Part shown: positions 19,801 through 25,117 of the stretch, piece after piece | Layout of the letters: every line of letters starts with the position of its first letter | How positions within the stretch are numbered: the first letter of the stretch is position 1 | Source of the DNA: JBGLNJ01 sp034434835 | Lineage (GTDB): Bacteria; Chloroflexota; Anaerolineae; Fen-1058 | Reading direction: 5' to 3' | DNA length: 26,382 nt | NCBI GenBank assembly: GCA_034434835.1 | Contig: DAOTXX010000190.1 | Location: 1 to 26,382 of the forward strand | Notes under the pieces: model-generated | What the model was told of the DNA's origin: nothing | The model's database searches: none | The model's input: the letters and a program-made list of their open reading frames with translations, nothing else | Program-made: the position numbers and the translations under genes

Positions 19801-20927
19801 GCGCGCTGCTGATTTCCCATCTGACGCGCGTTGATCAACATGCGTTCGGCGGCGCCGGATTGGTCTGAAGCCGTCGCGCTCGGCGGAGGAGAATTGAGCT
19901 GCGCCGCCTGCGCCACGCTGGGGCTGAGCATGGTGACGATGAGCGCGATGACGAGCGTGGCATACGTGCGTTTGCCGGTGCGCGTGCGACTCACCAGGTA
20001 CACGCACAAGACCAACGCCATCACCCCCAAGACTGCCAGCATCCTCGCGCCCCACCACTGCTCTTGCGTCATGCCCGAGCCGGGGATGGGCGACGTGTCC
20101 ACGTTCGAGAGCGGCGTGATCGTGGGATCGAACATGGCTGACGGGAATTGTTCGCCAAAGCCGGAATAGAGCGCCGTGCTGACGGCGCGTGCCTTCGCTC
20201 CGCGTGCTTCTCGCCCGCCGCGCTCCAAAGCGAGGTCGAGCGCCAGCCGCGCCGGGAATCCATTGTGATCGATCCACAGTTCGCCCGTTCCACCATACTG
20301 GAGTGCATTCAGCCTGACCTGGGCCGCGGCCTGTTCGTCCAGCCGTCCCAACTGCTGAAGCATGAACGCCAGCACGTCGTCGCTATTGAGCGTGAACGTC
20401 ACGCGCTCGAACGTCCCGCCGAGCGTCTGAATGGGTTCGATGCGCTGCGCGTTTTTGGCGACGGCCAGCAGCATCAGCGCGTCGCTGGTGAGGCCGGGCG
20501 AGGGTGTCGAGTCCTGGCGCACCCACTGATCGCCTGCGCGCTCGTACACCGCGCCGTCCGCGATCAGCATCTCTTTGGCGTTCGAGGTGGACAGATCGGT
20601 TCGAGGTTGACGCCCCTTGATCACGCCCTCGGTCAGCGATAGGCGCGCGCGCTGCGGCCCGGCCACCCTGCCCTCGACGCGAAAGCTGGCCGATTGCTCG
20701 GCGGGCGCGACCCTGTCGCCGAACACACGCATCGGCGCATAGACGGTCTGCTGCACGTCAATGTCCATGCGATAGCTGCCCGCATCGCGCGCCTGTTCCA
20801 TCGCGCGATGGAGTAGATCGTCCGCAGAGGGTTGGGGCGCGGCTGTAACACGGAACACCTGGCTGCCCAATGCCGCGATCACAACACCCAAGATAACCAG
20901 CAACATCAGTTGGCGAGAGCGTTTCAT
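10809..20927 (-). CDS. Giant (3372-aa) multidomain surface/secreted protein with FG-GAP propeller and LPVVIR tail
   Basis: I start at ATG 20927, which follows AGGAG and a Sec-type signal peptide (MKRSRQLMLLVILGVV); a further 42 codons upstream are open but cross a repeat. Approximate domains: LolA/LppX-like 30-285; transmembrane 294-313; signal-peptide-like segment 314-341 ending VAQA; calcium-type DxDxDG repeats 390-460 and 1446-1545; helical part 895-1220 with a long hydrophobic stretch near 1096-1196; Ig-like domains; seven FG-GAP repeats about 2030-2455 (DVNGDLIDD to DMNGDALRD); DOMON/CBM9-like domain about 2746-2860 (LLMATWDTRKLYLGFTGSD); more Ig/DUF11-like domains; terminal YRVFLPVVIR. 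The make-up suggests a calcium-stabilised adhesin or matrix protein. No protease or toxin motif was recognised. Residues about 866-895 come from a dispersed repeat. Divergent from the STAND regulator gene. Confidence 0.9.
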   Translation of the reverse strand: MKRSRQLMLLVILGVVIAALGSQVFRVTAAPQPSADDLLHRAMEQARDAGSYRMDIDVQQTVYAPMRVFGDRVAPAEQSASFRVEGRVAGPQRARLSLTEGVIKGRQPRTDLSTSNAKEMLIADGAVYERAGDQWVRQDSTPSPGLTSDALMLLAVAKNAQRIEPIQTLGGTFERVTFTLNSDDVLAFMLQQLGRLDEQAAAQVRLNALQYGGTGELWIDHNGFPARLALDLALERGGREARGAKARAVSTALYSGFGEQFPSAMFDPTITPLSNVDTSPIPGSGMTQEQWWGARMLAVLGVMALVLCVYLVSRTRTGKRTYATLVIALIVTMLSPSVAQAAQLNSPPPSATASDQSGAAERMLINARQMGNQQRAKVAALASDLPDQGDQDSDGLPNGYELKLGTNPFSKDSDLDGLDDGDEVKGFPCNQNGQVRTVETDPLNPDSNMDGVRDGAEFDRGVCRFTENGHRPYAWDDDNDSDGVPDGLDMSPFSKSGDLGAVFDSTNDVYNLTPGANLSFEAVEGPGGVARELYYLELQVVPLDARNLQYAYKSALEWPIDDKGLIQHNPISGTTGMLQIAPFLQVAVAWDDLPSVNAMSQYGISATQKCTDCFYPDYDMIIPLAPVERGGKVYAFQAKVFQDHPSPDNMIRWRDVRLKWAVQGDVLRSNDLDQYVPSPTGSYGLFVYDEGYRITGVQSSRQGGASSLVAGASPSGLQRFDAGPVALLRAGMEAQFLGGRLGLNDIYNRFHITSTAVITDRWGITQTFRVSPPQSFTHLDPMLLNTNVTTTRSILNALYPSHNYTPTLIIATEQRTATLNVDELPDPNFADLTLNLCLKQMTTSRTLKLATYTWDPSAGSLLAAARDERPKTNDAPVSNVVNDQLSSSVLRPSSPAAGDWTMLGLDKVLEDIERQFNEIYGQIEEYYNEALTILEMATTVWHQGQTVVQSIGDLSLTDVTDALSDPNFYKNILNLLDQYGLFDFLPSEFRQVVDFLLGVINYPGGPLKWLEDQWNTVVSIGDEVIGGFKDFVSGDWEFTPDTLVDFTQTAINVLTWLASIFDFGFIGDVIKVLTRLLEIFKKIQELWNTIQVLAEQGTKVVSEVLKAVTGELASLSGSMQFVGLIISVFTSLFNMFLQLATGNLSVLGIIGVVLKAILEIAIAIVLFVVATIFPIGTLVSIAIAVVRLVADFLRDYFGEVGEVLAAILDPIGWFLEAINPDPEPLVVFFGDPQIGEMQFKTFPDAPLGGMIAQDRFGFEVTGTVMMSGETDALKDSRAWVRLGRYATGDSFPLCGLQIAQFLTDTGQLDQLGYYAQQVVSGACTDFSLDTERDWTYQRDDDHNATGIYYVNKMPGSDVELPIDFRVREYNTTARLDVTPRKPKINGVVSADVSMRVRQIWENCGIAGLDCDVYPEKYETPPSVGYVYFDILPRTVWQLWNWDALINRDPDADGLEGNLEDGAFGFDEGLCNNPNSKNMPDSDGQYFFYPPYEDKLSDPFELFDYKGSPCKVDTDGDVLHDGDEFILGTDPTKPDTDGDGLKDGDEVARWQRDAATLTVPWRVAMNNAYPGLPDPAAFPNPRLGNADRDPRSDKKEKENLSSPNAFNFSNLLEPAVSQQLIYGGGTRIVLTSFPWPNDAALALSPVLTLSLPITFTNVARQARLIPQSNDPQSNLAAPIAGTPPNVYAWQFAPLGLNRQFSVTLTGLPEVIPSDVVSLTALFSYIEAGLPRVASVTVPLLINRGGPDVSVTYPANNSIASALNNPIRLQGAADDPEGVSSAQVCIKTTTTCIASDWKSAVVGSLYAAGWYYDWTPPADGVYNVFARATDQYGVTGPITGPVVVNVDSTIPANATFDLDGTVFLSTTHSPQSLAAFTVTGRITDATGAPYVSGVGSAQVLAQHFLISSTEWLRGESVVGSPGAVSSAFSTTFSLPMTPLGGDASPSAQGLYQLRLGGRDRAGNVRPSSDSLFVVVDDTPPFAYVRPPQTISTTAYHLGGRADDVALTLKRQSPYPYTQTLGSRDTAFLVDQASDLGSQGVIVGDVNGDLIDDVATVTFDPSKPVEVGLFFGKVGGFPSTLDYTQADVRIMGELDFAPPYSYTPSAAINAPGLLDVNGDSIADLLIGDPNVRSGAGRAYVLLGRRTWPTTIMSLSNADWRLSVTGTLAFGGSVASAGDVDGDGLTDIAVGAASEGAAYEPMYLYLGRERGAPTTYARIYGRACIIPPCTPPLMPKIAGVGDTNGDGLSDILLATNQAVWLVNGRPKQELPSSALASVNSIALFDADGQQQTVAPAGDVNGDGLRDMLIGDPLAPISRMFVVFGRPSENPFPTPPSAYSLTLNADLSFKEALGAVRYPPLGEGLTPMGDLDRDGKDDFAFGRVGLSGGAAIVLSGKTPWLRDMSPMSATHLIFGSVAADQAGGYLSSGDMNGDALRDVMIGAPGSNAAYLFEGDLSFGWLSGIQRVEVGVSGPIVNPALPYSATLPASWQLATLAYPGLHLTPFSVTLTFGADGDYRLYARATDRAGNQLPPESWYVGNTFVHRSAAAIPTISDTLNIPTLFREGFLRVNLSGTLTSPNPIQQFRVFDGERWTRMPLFAAVPGAWSNESNIERSDERQITFRAVTRDAFGNVAHARAARRVTTDTLVARPVISANLSNDDWFTNITPTLVLTWNAVIDAGGPVTYYATIDTVSKTVPTTLVGVNQVSRALDAPGAWYAHVRVMDAAGNQRIVHDGPYGVNRFRTPSAILPDGWLDFSGGEYTEGMMTSYDPYAVTKPALLMATWDTRKLYLGFTGSDWNLDKRFAVYLDTRVGGSTSSLGSAMPGGEATHTLPFAADYALVISGVPTYTLYSNTGSGWVIAPTPSSFAAVDEGTEIIFDRPEISASSGVPVSLLAYTVISDGVAAVLPASARVTTTDVLTGPVTFVDSIRWPSLANGYPSAPSDVPTQWIAPIVSINPGFDTQLIPNDNVTMTITIVNPDILPYNNHPLTASLGSASPQLMSLVSLVSGAACASCPANGREWVMQVDVNPSVPMTVVLTAKTLTPPATGVFTVPVAARLAYQGLPSAPQPPATTAYAIDNNVGKAKFNALNPTIFAKPGVFKLTTFIDLNSPFLSCKQQVSINQGAGFTLLGTLGAVNSVSETLPSSYHQPWTLRVTADNTKVSTDTVIVHVDNLTPSVQITSVAVLTHVLSLLKGFASDDSNSLSAVEVSLNGGPFKKALLGDGSVLMNSPQATAGQVAWALPINASGADGEQVQVVARAVDAAGNVSPNSSPVMVTLDAIGPAITVMQIGQVISGTVSDGSGVAQVQVSLDGGVTYQNAALVGSAWSFDRSAWTGGPPIAWVVVRALDVYGNMAQVMAAGGAASYRVFLPVVIR
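18244..18330. repeat. GACGAAAGAC/GTCCTTCGTCC-type repeat read through inside the giant gene
   Basis: On the minus strand a run of GACGAAAGACCAAAGACGAA is followed about 30 bases later by CTTTCGTCGTCCGTCC and further TTCGTCC units, i.e. an inverted repeat made of short tandem words, typical of intergenic spacer repeats. Here it is translated as a linker (RDERPKTNDAP ... SSSVLRPSSPAAG) between a beta-rich part and the helical part. Confidence 0.72.
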
Positions 20928-20984
20928 TCGTTGACTCCTATACAGAAACATCTCAAAACCCGTAGGACGGTAAGGATAAAGGCA

Positions 20985-21027
20985 GAAGGATGAAGGATGA
21001 AGGTAAGACTTTCCGCCTTCATCCTTC
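20985..21027. repeat. GAAGGATGAAGG inverted repeat
   Basis: GAAGGATGAAGG appears twice in overlapping form (20985-20996, 20992-21003) and once inverted (21016-21027), giving a 12-bp stem with a 12-base loop. It is of the same word-repeat style as the elements inside genes at 18244 and 21381. Confidence 0.75.
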
Positions 21028-21116
21028 AATGTGTAACCATGCTCAGCATACATATTGACTGCCTTGATAATACAGGAACAGGCACAAAAAATCAGTATCG
21101 AAAAGCGACACCATTT

Positions 21117-21148
21117 TTGACACCAAAGAACGGGTTACGTGCTATAAT
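21117..21148 (+). promoter_or_regulatory. Promoter of the STAND regulator, probably giving a leaderless mRNA
   Basis: TGC-TATAAT (21140-21148) is a consensus extended -10. TTGACA (21117-21122) lies upstream with a long 20-base spacer. Only eight bases separate the -10 from the ATG at 21157, so the start point falls at or next to the start codon. GACACCA occurs twice (21107-21113 and 21119-21125) around the -35 and could be an operator. Confidence 0.72.
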
Positions 21149-21156
21149 CGCGGCCA

Positions 21157-23823
21157 ATGTCAGAGAATAGTTTATTCGCCGCGTGGCTCAAACGCCGTCG
21201 AAAATCGCTTGACCTGACTCGCCAAGAGCTGGCCCAACGCGCCCATTGCTCGCCGAGCACTGTGCGCCGCCTGGAGGCCGGCGACCTGCGCCCCAGCAAA
21301 CAACTGGCCGGGCTGCTTGCCGCTGCGCTCGACGTCGCTCCCGAGCAACATGAAGCGTTCGTTCGATTCGCGCGCGGCGACAGTGATCAGTTCACAGTTC
21401 TCAGTGATCCAAAGGCTGTTACTGGCCTGCCATCCGCTATCGGTTATCCGCCATCCGTCATCCGCCATCTCCCCGCGCCGCTCACCAGCCTGGTGGGCCG
21501 CAAGAAAGAAATCGCTGCCATCTGCGAACTGCTGCGCCAGCCGGGCGTGCGCCTGCTCACCTTGACCGGCCCGCCGGGCATCGGCAAGACGCGCCTGAGC
21601 ATCGCTGTCGCGCACCAGTTGACCAGCTCCGACGCGACTTGGTTCCCCGAAGGCGTTTATTTCGTCTCACTGGCCCCCATCACCGAGCCAGACCTGGTCG
21701 CTTCGGCCATCCAACAGGCGCTGGGCGTGCGCGAGTCCGGTTCACGCAGCAGCCTGGATTTGCTGCGCGAGTTTCTCCGACCCAAACGGTTGCTGCTCGT
21801 GCTGGATAACTTTGAGCAGGTGGTCAAAGCCGCGCCCCTCGTCACCGACTTGCTTGGCGCCGCGCCGGGCGTCAAGGTGCTGGTCACCAGCCGCGAGGTG
21901 TTGCGCGTCTATGGAGAGCATGAGTATCCCGTCCCAGCCCTATCGCTGCCGGACGTGAATCGCCTGCCGACAACAGCCGCCCGCTCATTCTATTCTCAAT
22001 ACCCGTCCGTCCAGTTGTTCAAAGAACGCGCGCGCGCCGCCCGGCCGGATTTTGAGCTTACGTCCCAAAATGTGGCCGACGTGGCGCGTATTTGCGCGTG
22101 GCTCGACGGGCTGCCGCTTGCGATCGAGATGGCGGCTGCCCAGGTCAAATGGCTGCCGACGGATCAACTGCTCGATCAATTGAGCCATCGCCTGGCTGTG
22201 CTCACGGGCGGCCCGCGCGATCTTTCGCCGCGTCAGCAGTCGCTCTCTGGCGCGATGGATTGGAGTTACAACCTGTTGGACGATTGCGAAAAACGGCTGT
22301 TCGCTGTGCTCAGCGTGTTTGTGGGCGGCTGCACCGAAGAAGCGATCGCCGAGCTGCGCCCCTTGCTGGAATCGGAATGTCATGACGCCATGCAGGCGCA
22401 ACTCCGCCAAGTTCAGAGCCTGGTCGAAAAGAGCTTGCTTTGCCACGAGATCGCAGACGACAGCCGGGCGCGCTACTGGATGCTCGAGAGTATCCGCGAA
22501 TATGCGCAGGAGCGACTGGAGGCAAGCGGGGCAGCCAAAGAAGCGCGCCGACTGCATGCGCGTTATTACGGACAGTTCGCTCAACGTAGCGCGCTGGAGC
22601 TGAGCGGGGCCAATCGAGAAGCATGGTTACGCCGGTGCGACGTGGAGCTGAACAACTTTCGGGCAGCCCTGCGCTGGTGCGCTCAGCACGAGCCTGAGGC
22701 GGGACTAAAGCTCGCCGTGGATTTGCGCGAGTTCTGGCAATTGCGCGGGCTGCTCAGCGAGGGACGAGCCTGGCTGGACGGGTTGTTAGCCCAGAGTGAA
22801 GGCGGCCCGATTGACTTGCGCCCCCACGCCTTTATCGCCTCTGCCGCGCTGGCTGTACAACAGGGCGATCTGGCGCGCGCCACCCGGCTGGCGCAAGACG
22901 CGCTGGCGTTGAGCCAGGCCAGGCGCGATCCGGTGGGAACAGCTTTGGCCTTGCACCATCTGGGCAACGTGGCGCTGTACCAATCCGATTACGTTCGTGC
23001 GGAATCGCTTTACACAGAGGCATTGACGCTCTTCCGGCAACTCGGATCGTCCGTTTACGCAGCGCAAGCATTGAATAACCTGGGACTGGCGGCCAAAGAC
23101 CAGGGCGACTTTTCACGAGCCGAGCAGTATTTCCAAGACAGTCTGGCTCTGCGACGCGAGACGGGCAACCGACGCGGCATCGCCCAATCGCTGGTCAATC
23201 TCGCCAACGCAGCCTACTGGCAAGGTGATTATGTGCGCACGGCCGAGTTTGCCGCGCAAGCGCTCGACATCAGTCGTGAACTGGGTGACAAGTCAAACGC
23301 CGGCTTTGCGCTCGAGTCGCTGGGGATGGCGTGGTTCAAGCAGCGCCACGCTTCGCCTCCACGCGCGATGGAAGCGTTGAAGGAGAGCCTGGCGTTGTTC
23401 ACAGAACTGGGAGACAAAAAAGGCGCCGCGCTCGTTCTGACCGACATGGGCTTGGTCGCGCACGCCCAAGGGGATTTTGAGCAAGCTGTTCAACTTCACC
23501 GTCAGAGTCTGAAGCTTTGCATAGAGACCGGCGAAAAACGGCGCGCGGCGTTCTGCCTTGAGGGGTTGGCGATGGCAGCCGGCTCGCAGTCGGACGATGC
23601 ACGCGCGATCCGACTGTTTGCCGCAGCCAGCTCAGTGCGTCAAGCGGTGCGCGCGCCCTTGCCCGAAGCCGAGCGCGCAGCCTATGAACCGTTCCTGGCG
23701 ACTCTGCATGCCCACGTGCCTCTGGCTGATTTTCAAGCGTTGTGGGCAGAAGGTCAAGCCATGTCGCTGGACGAAGCGATAACCATAGCGACGGCAAATT
23801 CATCGCCGGCTCAACGCCGCTAA
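21157..23823 (+). CDS. XRE-HTH / NB-ARC-like STAND ATPase / TPR regulator
   Basis: An 888-aa signal-transduction ATPase. Residues about 8-68 are a Cro/C1-type helix-turn-helix (LKRRRKSLDLTRQELAQRAH, SPSTVRRLEAGDLRPS). The NTPase domain has Walker A GPPGIGKT (138-145), Walker B RLLLVLDNFE (Asp217) and a later GLPLAIEMAAA motif typical of the AfsR/MalT/NB-ARC group. From about 580 to 840 come TPR repeats (ALNNLGLAAKDQGDFSRAEQYFQDSLAL and similar). The expected mechanism is that the TPR part senses a ligand or partner, ATP drives assembly and the HTH binds DNA (family inference). Residues 75-104, between HTH and ATPase, derive from a dispersed repeat. It is divergent from the giant gene, a candidate target. 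No Shine-Dalgarno is present; see the promoter entry. Confidence 0.93.
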   Translation: MSENSLFAAWLKRRRKSLDLTRQELAQRAHCSPSTVRRLEAGDLRPSKQLAGLLAAALDVAPEQHEAFVRFARGDSDQFTVLSDPKAVTGLPSAIGYPPSVIRHLPAPLTSLVGRKKEIAAICELLRQPGVRLLTLTGPPGIGKTRLSIAVAHQLTSSDATWFPEGVYFVSLAPITEPDLVASAIQQALGVRESGSRSSLDLLREFLRPKRLLLVLDNFEQVVKAAPLVTDLLGAAPGVKVLVTSREVLRVYGEHEYPVPALSLPDVNRLPTTAARSFYSQYPSVQLFKERARAARPDFELTSQNVADVARICAWLDGLPLAIEMAAAQVKWLPTDQLLDQLSHRLAVLTGGPRDLSPRQQSLSGAMDWSYNLLDDCEKRLFAVLSVFVGGCTEEAIAELRPLLESECHDAMQAQLRQVQSLVEKSLLCHEIADDSRARYWMLESIREYAQERLEASGAAKEARRLHARYYGQFAQRSALELSGANREAWLRRCDVELNNFRAALRWCAQHEPEAGLKLAVDLREFWQLRGLLSEGRAWLDGLLAQSEGGPIDLRPHAFIASAALAVQQGDLARATRLAQDALALSQARRDPVGTALALHHLGNVALYQSDYVRAESLYTEALTLFRQLGSSVYAAQALNNLGLAAKDQGDFSRAEQYFQDSLALRRETGNRRGIAQSLVNLANAAYWQGDYVRTAEFAAQALDISRELGDKSNAGFALESLGMAWFKQRHASPPRAMEALKESLALFTELGDKKGAALVLTDMGLVAHAQGDFEQAVQLHRQSLKLCIETGEKRRAAFCLEGLAMAAGSQSDDARAIRLFAAASSVRQAVRAPLPEAERAAYEPFLATLHAHVPLADFQALWAEGQAMSLDEAITIATANSSPAQRR
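21381..21469. repeat. Word-type dispersed repeats inside the regulator gene
   Basis: Two adjoining patterns, CAGTGATCAGTTCACAGTTC with TCAGTGATCC (21381-21410) and a run of near-identical words CCATCCGCTATC, GGTTATCCG, CCATCCGTCATCCGCCATC (21430-21469). Such word runs are typical of intergenic spacers. Here they code for a flexible linker between HTH and ATPase. Confidence 0.7.
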
Positions 23824-25017
23824 CCATGCGCCCAGTCGCCCGACGTCCTCTTGCCAGCTCTTGACCATCCGCAATTGTTCCTCGCGCTGAGCAGCATCGT
23901 TGATATAGCCTTTCGCCATTTCGTGAAGATGCGCATAATAGCCCACCAGCCCATCGAATGGCGCGCGGACGGTCATCAGGCCTGCAACGTCTCGCGCTTC
24001 CAAAATGTGTTCCAGTAGTTCCAGCATCTTGAGCCATTCCTCAACCGGCATCCTGGCGTACTGCTTGAAGGTGCGGATGAGCCACTGCTGCTCAAAGAGA
24101 TTGCGCTGCTTCCAGCCCGCCGCTTGCTCGGCCAGCGTCGCGCGAACTTGGCGACACACCACCAACGCTTGCTCAAGCTGCTCCGGTGTGAGCGCGGCCT
24201 GGCGTGCTTCTTGCGCCTCTTGAGCCAGCTCGATGCCGGCATCCATCAACGCCTGCACCGACGAAATCTCTTGGCCGCGATACCGCTCCGCCAGCGCGAC
24301 CGCGGCCGCGAACCCGGCGCCGGCCGCTTCGACTGAAAGCGTGTGCGCCTTGAGTATCTCGCGCAGTTCGTCCGCCGGCTTGCCCATCATCGTCGCCAGT
24401 TTGGGAATGGAGGACATGGCGGTCTGTGTCGGCACGAACCCCGGCCCGATGGTGAACCCAACGACACCCGTGCCTTCCAACTCATCGTTGATCGTATTGG
24501 CCAGATGAACCTGGGCGGCCTTAAAAGTCTCATAGGCGCCCATGAAGGCTGTGCCCAGCGAGGACACGCACACAAACACACCCGAGTGGCGCGCCACCAT
24601 GCCCGGCAGAAAGGCGCGCGCCAGCAGCACCGGCCCACGCAGGTTGACGCGATAGCTCGCGTCCCAATCCTTGATCGGCACATCTCTGATCGCGCCCAAT
24701 GGCGCTATCGTGGCATTGTTGATCACCATGTCCACCTGACCAAACTCGCGCGCGGCCTGGCCCGCCAGCCGGTTGACGCTGCGTTCGTCGCCCACGTCGG
24801 TGCGGATGAATTTGGCCGCGCCGGAGCCAAACTCTTGAATCAACCGCGTTTGGGCATCCTGACCGGCGCGTGGGTTGATCTCGGCAATGATCACGCGCGC
24901 ACCGAGCCAGATCAGCGCGCGAGCGGCCTCGAATCCGATGCCGCCGCCTGCGCCTGTCACAAGGGCGATCTCGTTCGCCAGCGATTGGCGATCGAGTGTT
25001 CCAGTGGCAATGAGCAT
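23800..25017 (-). CDS. SDR-family NAD(P)-dependent oxidoreductase with unusual C-terminal extension
   Basis: A 405-aa protein. I start at ATG 25017, which follows GAGAGGTG; a longer open frame to 25113 would erase the small gene at 25028-25108. Residues about 12-250 are a short-chain dehydrogenase: cofactor motif TGAGGGIG (21-28), D74V75, NNA (100-102), and Y162xxxK166 after SS at 152-153. The spacing from Ser to Tyr is several residues shorter than usual, so the active site may be modified. Residues about 255-405 are a predicted helical region with no family I recognise (EQLEQALVVCRQVRATL, LELLEHILEARDVAG, YYAHLHEMAKGYI). It is the last gene of the aminotransferase operon, and its 3' end overlaps the convergent regulator gene by 24 bp. 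Substrate unknown. Confidence 0.88.
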   Translation of the reverse strand: MLIATGTLDRQSLANEIALVTGAGGGIGFEAARALIWLGARVIIAEINPRAGQDAQTRLIQEFGSGAAKFIRTDVGDERSVNRLAGQAAREFGQVDMVINNATIAPLGAIRDVPIKDWDASYRVNLRGPVLLARAFLPGMVARHSGVFVCVSSLGTAFMGAYETFKAAQVHLANTINDELEGTGVVGFTIGPGFVPTQTAMSSIPKLATMMGKPADELREILKAHTLSVEAAGAGFAAAVALAERYRGQEISSVQALMDAGIELAQEAQEARQAALTPEQLEQALVVCRQVRATLAEQAAGWKQRNLFEQQWLIRTFKQYARMPVEEWLKMLELLEHILEARDVAGLMTVRAPFDGLVGYYAHLHEMAKGYINDAAQREEQLRMVKSWQEDVGRLGAWLAALSRR

Positions 25018-25027
25018 GTCGCACCTC

Positions 25028-25108
25028 TCAGAACAAGAACGGCACAAACAGCGCCAGACTCCCGCCCAACCACGACAGGTTCTTGAAAAATATCCCCCAC
25101 TTGAGCAT
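25028..25108 (-). CDS. 26-aa hydrophobic membrane peptide (small gene)
   Basis: ATG at 25108, TGA at 25028-25030. GAGGT lies six bases before the ATG. The peptide begins MLKWGIFFKN and then is almost wholly hydrophobic (LSWLGGSLALFVPFLF), so it would form one membrane helix with a short basic N-terminus. It exactly fills the gap between the aminotransferase-like gene (stop at 25118, 9 bp away) and the SDR gene (start 25017); its stop codon overlaps the SDR ribosome-binding site, consistent with translational coupling. It could instead be a leader peptide that only sets up SDR translation. No homologue can be claimed from here. Confidence 0.6.
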   Translation of the reverse strand: MLKWGIFFKNLSWLGGSLALFVPFLF

Positions 25109-25117
25109 GACATTACC

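Larger units (their letters stand above)
20928..21156. other. Divergent intergenic region between the giant gene and the regulator
   Basis: Holds the AGGAG site for the giant gene (minus strand), an inverted repeat of GAAGGATGAAGG (20992-21003) with CCTTCATCCTTC (21016-21027), a TATTAT at 21067-21072 that could be a weak minus-strand -10 (no good -35 seen), and the regulator promoter at 21117-21148. If the weak -10 is used, the giant gene has a leader of about 130-140 nt containing the hairpin. The minus-strand frame is open to 21053 but this is probably leader. Confidence 0.6.

Noticed and set aside
10809..20927. Polymorphic toxin or RHS/Tc-type toxin
   Set aside because: No RHS/YD repeats, no toxin C-terminal domain and no immunity gene; the domains are adhesive and structural.
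5181..20927. Eukaryotic contamination because of RCC1 and integrin-like repeats
   Set aside because: Both families occur in bacteria; the genes have no introns, have Shine-Dalgarno sites and bacterial signal peptides, and lie between bacterial operons.
20928..21053. 42-codon N-terminal extension of the giant protein
   Set aside because: It crosses a GAAGGATGAAGG inverted repeat and precedes the signal peptide; the internal ATG at 20927 has AGGAG and starts a proper signal sequence.
25018..25113. N-terminal extension of the SDR protein
   Set aside because: Cys- and Ser-rich with no likeness to SDR N-termini; the ATG at 25017 has a ribosome-binding site and gives the normal distance to the TGAGGGIG motif.
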